Source: Pisaster brevispinus (Eukaryota; Echinodermata; Asteroidea; Forcipulatida; Asteriidae). Taken from it: a DNA stretch of 64,000 bases. Location: contig JAMKCF010000006.1 of the NCBI GenBank assembly GCA_023634235.1, forward strand, positions 22,893,163-22,957,162. Reading direction: 5' to 3'. Positions 45,401 to 57,400 of the stretch are shown here, in pieces (the first letter of the stretch is position 1; each line of letters begins with the position of its first letter). A program made the position numbers and the translations under genes. The notes below the pieces were generated by a model. That model was not told the origin of the DNA and ran no database searches. It saw only the letters and a list, made by a program, of their open reading frames with translations.

Positions 45401-48400
45401 TGGATAATCGAATCGTGTTTTGCATCAACAACTTGCTGTTATTTATGCACTGTCACTCTTTTCAAACAACTTTATGTGGCATTTCTAAATGCATTTATCA
45501 CGAAGGCCTACTGTCGCTCTGTCAACCATGCAGAGTTTGCCACGTTGTCGCGCAACATATATTTTGAGTGTAGCATACCAACAAAAGCTTGGCAGAAAAT
45601 TCAATAGAATGAATGGGAAATGCCTGTCACCTTTCTTTGTTTATGAGAAAAAGGAGGGAGGAATCGCCAGGCATTTAAACAATTTAGCAGGTTATAATAA
45701 ATGGTGCATATTTACTTTTTCGAATGGAATTGCAATAAATTGAGTTACAATGGATAAAAGCAAATACAGGGTCTTGAGACCAAGACTAACTTACTTAATA
45801 AACTTCTTAACCAAACGCTGCGGGACTTTTAGTATATAAGAAGGCATTTTTGTTTATAGTGGATGACATTTGTAATACTCTTCTTTAAGACAACGGAGAG
45901 ATCGACAAAGATGAGCTACGGAGTCTCTTGAAGACAGGAATGGATGAAAGTTCGGTACAGCTGAGTGAGACCAAGCTAGACCATCTGACAGACACACTGT
46001 TCGCGAGTGCAGATCAAGACAACAGCGGCAGCATCTCGTTTGATGAGTTCTTGGAAACGTTGAGGCGGCAACCAGACCTTATGGATAATTTCTCAGTCGG
46101 GTTGGTCAATCATTTTGGGGTAACAAACTGGCGAATTCAAAAAGACGTTTACTTGTTCTGAAGCAAGGGGCGTTCCCGTCGAGGACATTTTTTTGTTCAG
46201 GGTTTAGGTCATCCAAAAAACCTCATGTTGGAATTTAACAACTCCCAAGTTACATTTGGGCAACATTCTTACACTATACCCCTTTCATTTGGCTCTCACA
46301 TCTTTCTAATATAGATATAAGGGGCTTACAAAAATGAGGCCGTCCCCCCTGTGTTTTCCCTATTAGAGGGTTGCACCCTTGTGTTACAATACAAAGTAGG
46401 TCTATAAATGGAACAGTATGAGATAAAATAAGTAATCTGCCTCTTATAATGGTCCTTTCAGAGCAGCGGCTTGGCTGAAATCTGCACAAGTGATGAAAAC
46501 GAACGACAAAGATGGACGTTCCCACACCACAGCAGCTAGCTACATCTTGAATAACACCAAAAGGATCGGATTTTTGCTCTTCATATTTCTCATCAATTTC
46601 ATCCTAATTCTCGCCGCTGTTATAGGATACTCCAAAGGGGAGGTGAACAACATCTATTTTTTAGCTGGTATGTTTTTTCTTCTTCCTTTTTTCAATGCAG
46701 AATTTTCTCTTTCACAGATTCAATTTTACCCAAACCGTGTAGCACCCTCATGTCGCCAACATTGTTTAAAAAAGGTTTTTCTTCGGAAGTTTACAAAGTA
46801 ATGACGTCATGCTGAAAGTCATAGAACCCCCATTGGCTTGGCAGAGGCTTTTATAAAATAGAATGACAATTAAGTAATAAAGAAGGAGGAGATTGTTGAA
46901 GAAGAAAAGAAAAACACAAACCGTTTACCCACATCAAGTGGCGCCCCCTGAATGATTATGCCCAATTTAATTTCACATTGAGTATCCCAGTGCTTAACAT
47001 CGGTGTATGCGGAAACACAAATTACATCATTTATTCTTGATGCAATATAAAACAAATACAAATACGTCTTCGATGAAACCACTGCTTTGCAGGATTGGAA
47101 CTGTCCCTAGCTACAGGGCAAGCTCGATGGTCTAGTGGTAAGATACCTACACTGATTGCCCTCCGATCAGTAATATAATATGCCCGTGGATTTTGTTCAC
47201 ATGACCCAAAAAAGCACTGAGTATACAGTGCTTAACACACATCATGTAGCCTATGGGCAAACATAATATATGATCATTTCAAAAGGGCAATTCTTTGAAA
47301 GTTCCAAAAGTAATGACGTCATACTTACATTCATAGAGACCCCGGTGACATTTAGTCTGTTTACAATAATTGAAACGTAGACCCGCGTATTACACAGCGC
47401 TCTCGTATTGTATCAACCGGGCAATTTCCAAAAGGTCATTCTTTGAAACTAATGTCGTCAGAAGTCATAATAACCCACAAACCGGCAATAGCCTTTTACA
47501 AACGTTTACCAAATATGCTCTTATTATGTGCCCACAACAGTCTGGCAAAAAGTAGGTGGTTTGTTGCAACCTTGATATAAGCAAGAGTTAAAAGGCGAAA
47601 TTTATCCCTTACAAACTCAATCCTAAATAAAACATTTATATAATTTTTTTTATATTAAACAACAGGACACAGATGTAAAACAGCTTTTGCTGATCGTTTT
47701 AACCTGTATAAAGATGTAATAATTAAATAAACAAACAAACGCAGCTTTGCGGGTAGTTACAGAATTTTCTTGGTTATGACCAAAGATGCGCTCTATAATC
47801 TTGAATTAATATTAAAGGGACACACCGGCTTACTGTTTACCTAATATAGTGATGTGGAATGACAGACAACAATTTTGAGATGGTTGGTGTAAAAAAAAAT
47901 CATCAAAATATCACGTAATTAACGAAAAATGTGAAAAAAACAAAACGCGGTCAAAGGTCAGCTTATACGCTTTTCCAGCCGTTGCAACTGTCAAGTTTAC
48001 GTACAATGTTGCGCAATGTTGTAAGTAGAATGGAGCTCTGTTTATGTATCAATTATAAAAATGGCGAGGCATGAGGATCCAGACTTCATATCCATCAAGC
48101 ACAAATTCACGTGTAAATAAAAAACAGACATGAACGGACGTCAGTCCAACCTGTATTCTGTGTACGACGACGTACTATATTCTGTGTACTTGCAATGGAG
48201 AACGTTTCTTCGACATCCAAGGATCGGTACAAAAACATTGCAAGGAAAAACACTCAGAAGGTGGTCCAACGAAAAGTAAAAAGTAAAAAAAAAAACACGA
48301 TAAATCCAAAGGGAAAGCCAGCAAAAGCAGCAATTGTGTGTGTGTGTGTGGGGGGGGGGGGGGTGGACATTGTGCAGCTATCATAGAAGTAGACCAGCTG

Positions 48401-51400
48401 TATGGGATAAATATTCTCCGTCGTCGTCCCGCGTGTGTAGCGCAGGCAACACGTTGCAATAGTTAGGGGATAATAGCTAGGGTATCAGACTAAAATCCTC
48501 CTAAAAAAACGTAATTGTTGGTCTGGCTCCCTACCCCTCCGACAAGCTCCCAAGCTCACGGCTAGACCGGCAAACTGGGGAGTTCATGCCCCAGGTTTGT
48601 CTCTCTGGCCCCACGAGACACGGCACAGGCTGTACGGGATATGCCCCAAGGTTTACGTTCCGCTAGCTCCCACGCTGGTGCGCCGTAAAACACGCTTCGG
48701 TTGCACGGACTCTCTGAATGCGAATCTTACGTTCGATTTTTCATCATTATTTACAAATTGTATCAATAATCTGAATACATAGTCTTTTTTGTCAAATACT
48801 CATGAATAATATAAAAAAAACAGATTTAAATTTGGTTCAGTAATTTACTTTTATACGGCTGGAAGTAAAACTATCTCAGAAGATCACGTGATTTATCCGA
48901 ACCACTTTTTTGGTTCGGATAAATCACGTGACCTTCGTTTTTTGAAAAATGCTCAAAAACGGCAACATTTGATGGTTTCTTTTATGAACCGTTCTTCTCC
49001 ATTCCTGGAAGACCTTTGAAGTCATATGTTAGCCTATTTTGTAGCCCAAATAGCCCAACGAAGCCGGTGTGCCCCTTTAAGCATAAGCCGATTAACCCCA
49101 TACAGGATTTACTCAACTGCAGAAAGGTTCCACTAGTTACTGGCTCCCCAGTGAGCTGGCAAGTTTGACTGGCATGGGGGAGGGGTGTTGGAGACATCAA
49201 AACCTAGCACAGGCTGGCACTTTTGTCAGCAAGACATCTGGAAGCCTGCTTAAGGGGGCACACCGGCTTCGTTGGGCTATTTGAGCTACAAAATAGGCTA
49301 ACATATGACTTCAAAGGTCTTCCAGGAATGGAGAAGAACGGTTCCTAAAAAAACCCATCAAATTTTGCCGTTTCGAGCATTTTTCAAAAAACGAAGGTCA
49401 CGTGATTTATCCGAACCAAAAAGTGGTTCGGATAAATCACGTGATCTTCGGAGTTAGTTTTACTTCCAGCCGTATAAAAGTAAATTACTGAACCAAATTT
49501 AAATCTGTTTTTTTTTACACAATTATTCATGAGTATTTGACAAAAAGACTATGTATTCAGATTATTGATACAATTTGTAAATAATGATGACAAATCGAAT
49601 TTTGAGTGCGATGTGTGGTGGTGATCTGGAAGTTTCCCAACAGCGCCCGCTATTGTTCGATAGTCATGCGGGCCGCGGAGTCATGCGGGCCGCGGATAGC
49701 GCGCTAAATCGCGATAGTTGTGTGATATGAACAACAACATCTTGCACCAAGACTAAGGCCGTGTCCGAAACGGCGACTTCGGCTACAGCTACGGCTAGAT
49801 CGCGCGCGTCTGCCTATTCTTCAACACTGCAGACGCGCTGATCTAGCTCTAGCTGTAGCCGAAGTCGCCGTTTCGGACACGGCCTAATTCAGAGAGTCCG
49901 TGCAACCATGGAGCTTCTAGTTTATAGCTCCATGGTGCAACCGAAGCGTGTTTTACGGCGCACCAGCGTGGGTGGGAGCTAGCGGAACGTAAACCTTTGG
50001 GCATATCCCGTACAATCGGTGCCGTGTCTCGTGGGACCAGAGAGACAAACCCCGGGCATGAACTCCCCTGCACCTTGCCGGTCTAGCCGTGAGCTTGGTA
50101 GCTTGTCGGAGGGGTAGGGAGCCAGACCAACAATTACGTTTTTTTTACGAGGGTTTTAGTCTGTACCCCTAGCTATTATTCCCTAACTATTGTAACGTGT
50201 TGCCTGCGCTACACTAGTCTTGGTCCAAGACGTCACTATCTCATACTCGTAACGTAACGTGATAACCCTACAGAGGGCGCGCTTTTCTTCTTGAATTAAT
50301 TTTGGTTGACGACTGTCTGTAGTAACGTCTTGGATATCTTGTTTAAGAAGGCGTGGCCAAGTTATTTCCATGAAGCATCAAGTCATGTTTTATTCATATT
50401 AGTGACTAAAATGACAAGCTTGCAAGAAAAGCAAGATAAGAAAGGTCACGAGGTCGTCGACACGATCGAGCATGATTGTATGCAGTATGCACGCGCACTC
50501 ACGTTTTGATTGACCATGATTTCTTCATCGCTATCAACGCACTAAGCAAGTGATTCTGAAATTACTCAAGCTAAATTATATGCTTGCAGTTGGTTAGGTT
50601 TATCGGTTGGTCATTGTTTAATGGACGTTTGGATCTTGTACATTGCCGATGTCAGCCATGTAATTTTAGAAAAGGTTATCTTTGCATATGAATTACGGTA
50701 CTTATCATTCTACCATTCGACATGCCCTGAAAATAAACTGTTGGCAATAACAATTCTACTTTGTTTACTTTACCTTTCTTTGCAACTACACGAATGTAAT
50801 GAGGACTTTTGTAACGTAATGCATCTTTTATATGTAGGCCTAATTCACAAAGAAAGAGGGGTGAACTCTAGACTGTTTTGATCATGTTCGTATGGCCATC
50901 ACTACAACATGCTACTTTCAACAGTATTTTATAAGTTGCTGTATAAGGAGAGTTTCAAATACCGGGCACCAGCGTCGTTGTCTCAGTGTGTGTGTGTTGC
51001 TCTTTGCGGTTTTGACTGGCTTTTCAAATACCGCGCGCTCTGTGCATAAATATGATGCAGTTTCCTTTACAAGGTCAAAGTGCACAAATAAATGTAATAC
51101 AATTTTAGCCAGCCTATTTTTTACCGTACATGTACGTGTGTGGAAATCTATGTTCATGCGTTATCGTTTACAGCATTCCTTCATTCCTTCACTGTTCCTG
51201 TAAACCTTCAACAAACAAAGACTAAGTTAGCACTAGACACGTTTGGTTATTGTCAGAGACAAGTATTCTCACTTGGCGTATCTCAACATATGCATAAAAT
51301 AACAAATCTGTGAAAATTTGGGCTCAACGGTGGTCATAGAAGTTGCTAGAAAATAATAAAGAAAAAACACCCTTATTGCACAATGTGTGTGCTTTCAGAT

Positions 51401-54400
51401 GCCTGAAAAGGCTTCAGACCTTAAGTCTTTCTCAGATTCAAATATTTTAGTGAAATTTCCCCTTTCTCAAAAACTACGTTACTCCAGAGGGAGTCGTTTC
51501 TCACAATGTTCAACAGCTCTCCTTTGCTCGTTACCAAGTAAGTTTTTATGCTAATATATATTTTGAGTAGTGTCCAGTGCATTTAAATATTATTATAAAC
51601 AAAAGGTAAGCAATTTCAGAATAATCTAGAGAATTTTTAAGTCCAAACCCTAACCCATTGTCGAGCTCTTTTCAGAATGCATTTTATTCACTTTATAATA
51701 ATTCCTTGCGAGAAGGTACTTTTCGCTACAATACCATACACAACAACGTCCCATAGCGAGCTAGCTGTTAGAAACACATGGCGAATCATGAATAATTCAC
51801 GAAAAGGTGCAAACTCGATCGTTGATTGGCTTCCCCGGAAAGTCGGGGGAAAAACAATGAAACACTTAAGCACCCTCATACAAGATATCCAATACCTTCG
51901 CGCAAGCTGGAAATCGAACCGAGGATAGTGACGCCCTCTGTTGTTTGAATTGATCCATTTCGGTGCGAACTACCAACGATGGGTAGTGGACTCATTCTGT
52001 TGTTGGAATTGATCCATGCGAAGGTCTTGGAACCAAGACTAGCGCTACACACGCGGGGCGACGACGGGGAATGTTTGTCCCATACAGCTGGTCTACTTCA
52101 ATGATAGCTGCACAATGTCCACCCCCCCAAAAAAAAAAAACCAAAAAAACCCCCAAAAAACCCAAAAAAACTTTTGACTTTTTACTTTTCGTTGGACCAC
52201 CTTCTGGGTGTTTTTCCTTGCGATGTTTTTGTACCGATCCTTGGATGTCGAAGAAACGTTCTCCATTGCAAGTAAGTTCGTCCAGTTCGTCGTACACAGA
52301 ATACAGGTTGGGGTGCGTTTTCGCGGTCGTAACCAATAACTGTTTCATTGGCAGGTTCAACCGAAACAGTTATTGGTTACGACCGCGATCGGACTTTGAC
52401 TAGGACTGACCATAGAGCAAGGAACCTTGCTCTAGTAGTAGGACTGACGTCCGTTTATGTCTGTTCTTTATTTACACGTGGATTTGTGCTTGATAGATAT
52501 GAAGTCTGGATCCTCATGCCTCGCCTCTGTTATAATTATTACATAAACAGAGCACCAGTCTATTTACAACATTGCGCAACATTGTCACGTAAACTTGACA
52601 GTTGCAACGGCTGGAAAAGCGTATAAGCTGACCTTTGACTGCGTTTTTACTGTCTGTCATTCCACATCACTAAATTAAGCCGGTGTGTCCCTTTAAAGAG
52701 AATATGGCTTTACTTTATTAGCGGGTGAGATCGAAGTAGATATGTTTGTCTGTACAGTTTTGTGCACGAAGTAAATGAGTGAACATATTTTTCAGCCCCT
52801 TAATACACAACAACAAAACTGGGACCTTATCCCCCTCTCATGATATATGGAATGGTCCAGGCTAGGATATCAAGACTTTGCCCGAGTGCATCGAAGTGAA
52901 ATAGTTAAAATGTGCCACCGACTTTGTTTTACCACCGCTTACAAGAGGGTTTATTTTTTCAACTTAGGACAGTTGTTCCAGGGGCAGAGTAAATGTTGAT
53001 AACTTTTTGGTGACCAACTTATGTTTACTGTTTTCTTGCAGCTCGTGGTTGTGGCAGTGCGCTGAACTTCGACTGCACCGTGATTGTGCTTGTGATGCTC
53101 CGTAAAGCCTTAAGCTTCTTGAGGTCAACTTGGTTGTTTCATTTTCTACCCCTTGATGAAACCATTGCTATTCATAAACTACTCGGCTACCTGAGTTTTA
53201 TCCTCGCAATAGTACACACCCTGGGGCACGTCGGTAACGCACGTAAGTCCCTCTTAACTTACCTCTCTACTGTGCAACACATCATTTCTATATACCAAAA
53301 TTTATATCTATATAATAATAACTAAAAAAATAACTAAATAATAGAAACTCACTTTTGAACAAGGATTTGTATGTACTTAAAGGCATGTTAAAGTTGACTA
53401 AACAGTGAATGCAGTTTACCAATCATGCGGCAGTGCTTACAAAAAAAACCCTGCAATGCTTTGTAACAATCAAGTGTTTGAAGTTTACTATATGCTTACA
53501 ATGTGTTTACACTTAGACTACAATGCTTACACTATATACAAGCATCCGGATCTGGTTCGGCCGAGGAACCTGGTCCATTTAGAGGTCAGTATGACCCGTG
53601 TCAAAGTGACACAGAAAAGGGTCAAAATGACTCAGAACCAGAGTTAAATCCCACTTTCCGGGTCAGCCTGACCCGGAAATGGTCAGGCCCCCTGGGACCC
53701 GGAATCTGGGTCAATTTTGACTCGGGAGTTTTTTGTTGTTGAGTGTAAGAATTTGTTATTGTTACTGTTCATGCAGTCGTATTGCAAACCAAAAACAACT
53801 TTACGGCCGTAGAGCTGCTTTTCACCAATCCATCCCTCCTGCCAGTCGGGCTGCGAGTCGGTAAGCTAGAGGGAAGCGCCTTCATCACGGGCTGGATCCT
53901 CGTTGCTGTCTTGCTGGTCCTCATTGCCGGTTCCCTCTCATACGTCAGACGCTCTGGACACTTTGAGGTAAGTGAGTACAGCAAAACGCCATTCTGAAGC
54001 AACAGTTGCCGTAGTATATACCTTGTTTTAAGCGTCAAGTGGACGAGTTACAGTCAACCCTCGTTATAAAGAACACTAAAGAGTTTAAGCGTATAGCGAG
54101 TATGTTATGAATTCCCGAATCATCATTTCTGATTTGTGTTTCGTTGTTTTGCTGTCCCCGTATAACAACGTTTATATTATTAAGTGGGTAATTGGGCCAG
54201 TCCCAGCGATTCTGTTATAACGAGAGTCAACTGAACTTTATAAATATCTCATAACATACATTTTTCCACATTTTGTCATCACAGGTATTTTTCTGGACCC
54301 ACGAGATCTGTTACGTTCTCTTTTGGTTCCTGCTCATTTTACATACGCCGAGATTTTGGTTCTGGTTCATAATTCCCGCCATTTGCTTCATCTTAGAGAA

Positions 54401-57400
54401 GATCAGTGAGATGAAGATCGTCAAGGCGCTTCGATTTGGAAAAACGTACATCAAGGAAGTAAACTTACTCCCATCTGGGGTACGTATAGGTGTCAACCAT
54501 TGTAAGCCGTCGAAGCTGTAGCTCCATGTTATGCAATTATTGAGCTACATGTCGTTGTTAATTTTGAGTAGTTGATTGGCTGCATATTGTGCCACAGCAC
54601 CTTGTAAACCATTACATGGTGCTATGTAAAGATGTAGGTCGCATACTTCAGAAACGTTGCCCCAAATACCTGAAAATACTGAATGTTTAAGCGCTTAGAG
54701 GCTGGCCTGCAGTAGGCGCTATACAAATACGTTATATTATTATTATTATTTATTTATTAGTTAATTCTTTCGGGTACACACTGTCTTAAGTGATAGTTTT
54801 GGAGAAATTCGTTTGTTTTTCTCAACATGTCTAAAGTTGGCTCTACACTTGGTTCTTTATTGTCCTTGTTTCGTTTGAATACTTGAATTCTACACTTTCT
54901 TACCCTTTCTAAAGACCCTCTCTTTGTATTAAGCCTAACTATTGTGCTTAACTAATTGTGTTTGTACGACAGACACAAAATGCTTGATAACGCGCCGAAA
55001 GCATAATGTGCTACTCTTCAGTCAGGTGTAATGATGGGAAACCAGTGCTTCAATACGGTATCCGATTTGAAACATCAGACATTAGTGACATTTTCATTCT
55101 GAGACAATTTGAATAATATTTTGCAGGTGACCCACTTGGTCTTGCCGAGACCGCGGCACTTCAAGTACAAGGCTGGCGACTACATCTTCATTCAGATTCC
55201 CGATTTGGCGCCCCACGAGTGGCACCCGTTTACAATCAGCAGTGCTCCGGAGCAAATTGGTGGGCTAATCAAACTTTTTAATCAATGGAAATTGTTTACG
55301 TTTAAGTTTCTTCTGCATGAATAGTACTGGGGTTATCTTTAAATGTAAATGAGGGTGTGACTTCTCTAAGAAAAAAAAATAAGAATCTGTAGGCTTATGA
55401 AGATTATGGTGAAAGTAAATAACAAGAGGAACAAGTTAGTTTCATAGATGAATTGATGTGCTCAGGGAGGGTACACCTTTGGTAATTACCCCAACAACAT
55501 TTAGAGAAAGAGGGATTTGAAAAACATTCCCATTTGAGAAACATTTCTGCATGAAACGTTTCTCCGTTTGTGTATTCCAATTACGGGTTGTTCTTCCTGC
55601 ATTGACTTAACCACTCTAGATTTTTGGCGGTATCTCAAAAAAGCTACCACCTTTTGAAATGAAATTTTCACAGGTTAGTTTTATTATATATATCTTCATT
55701 TATATAGGATTAAAACAACCGAGCGGATCCAAAAGCAAAAAGTCACCTTGCCTTTAAGCTCTCAAAGCAATGAAGAAACCCTGTTCAGTACGCCAGAGAG
55801 TAATTGACAGTTTACAGTAAGTTTTACAGTTTTGCGTGATCACCAAGATCCCCTTTTAGAGTATTAAAACATTGGACAAGAACAGTATTTTTTCCCACTT
55901 TGCCTGTAGATATTATCTCAGTCCATATACGCTCTGCCGGCAACTGGACTAAGCGGGTCTATCAACTTTTTGACGCCATAACGTCTCAATCCAATAAACG
56001 CGGGAGTATCAGCGTCAAGACTTCACAAGCCACTACCCAGGGAAATCTTAACAAAGGATTTGAACTGTCGTCACTGGATGGGGATGAAGAAGCTAACGTC
56101 GTCATGGTAGAAGAGTTCGAGGTTGACCAATCAGGGATCGACGGATCTAATTTTGAGTCTGATTGTGAGTCAGATTGTGAGGATGGTGAGGTGCACCCTG
56201 TCTTGACGATCCGACGAGTCAGCTACCAGCCTCCAGAGGAGCTGCCCTCGGAAGACTGGAAAAAGGCGCATGGTGCTTTCAATCTTATCGAGGAAGAGGA
56301 GGAAGAATTAGTTGAGGGCATCAAGGGTAATGGAGGGCGAGAGGTGGAGATGGAGATGAAAGAAAACGGGAAGTTGAAAGTGATGGGAAACGAGGAGATA
56401 CGGGACGCAGAGGAGGAAAGAAAGGATGACAACAAAGAGGAATTGGCGATGGTGGAGGAAAATGAGGAGAAGAAAGTGAAGCATAATAAGGAGGAGGACG
56501 TAAAGCAAAATGAGGAGGAGGTGCAGCATAATGAGGAGGAGGAAGTGGAGCAGAATGAGGAGGAGGAAGAGGTGAAGCAGGCAGTGGGGGAGGTGGAGAA
56601 GAAGCCCACCTATGCAAATGGACACCAGCCCGCTTCTGATGTAGCTGAACTCATTTTAGAAAATGATGTGAGTTGACAACCAAACTTTAAAGTCAGCTTG
56701 TTCCTTGTTCAATAAACCCCAAATCCAATATCACTCTTACACCAATTACTTAGACTTTTTATCAATACTGTTTGCAAAACCATTTGCCAGTAACATAATG
56801 TTTTGCTTGCAAAGGTTAGGATAAACTTAATTAATGTATAATACGATATAGGATGGGCTTCGGGATGCCTTTATCCAAACTTTGACTTGACCACCCGCTC
56901 GTATAGTTTATTTCTGCTCAATTATTTTTTTGCTTGATATTTTCATTTTGCTCAAACAATGATAGTTGATAAATTATTTTCACTTTGAAGAGCACTTCAG
57001 TGGCAGTAGAGATCGAACCAACCTCGTCAAGCTCAATAAAGCTGCCACCCAATGCTTCTTACAACTTCGATCGACGCAAAAGCAAGCCCTTCCATAAGCC
57101 GAATGTCAAATTTGATTTGAACACCAGCGGTAGAATACGAGTAAGTAACTGGTGGTTTAGGACTGGGGTGGGGGTCGGGAGGCGAAGTTGGATTGGAGAA
57201 GCGGTGATCGACTTTTATTTTAGATTGTGGTAAAGTCATACTCCTGGACAAAATTGTTTGTTTATTCTATCACCCACTTTTCATATTAATTTGCAAAATT
57301 ACACTTGCTGTGGTTTGTTCCGTCATTGTTTAGAATTTGCTCGGAAAAATTTGCCTTGCAACCGTACAATATAGGTTCTTATATACACTGAGACATGGTT

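Larger units (their letters stand above)
49250..52696 (-). mobile_element. TTAA-flanked TIR element B, inverted relative of A
   Basis: Starts TTAAGGGGGCACACCGGCTT and ends AAGCCGGTGTGTCCCTTTAA. 49250-50214 matches the reverse complement of A's right half and 52042-52696 that of its left half. Extra material: a 128-bp MITE (49757-49884), a 1827-bp insertion (50215-52041) and a hairpin segment (about 52316-52440). Confidence 0.8.

Noticed and set aside
56223..56625. Minus-strand frames opposite the NOX5 acidic exon
   Set aside because: Mirror of GAG/GAA repeats giving Ser/Phe or Leu/His/Pro runs; the plus strand is the coding one.
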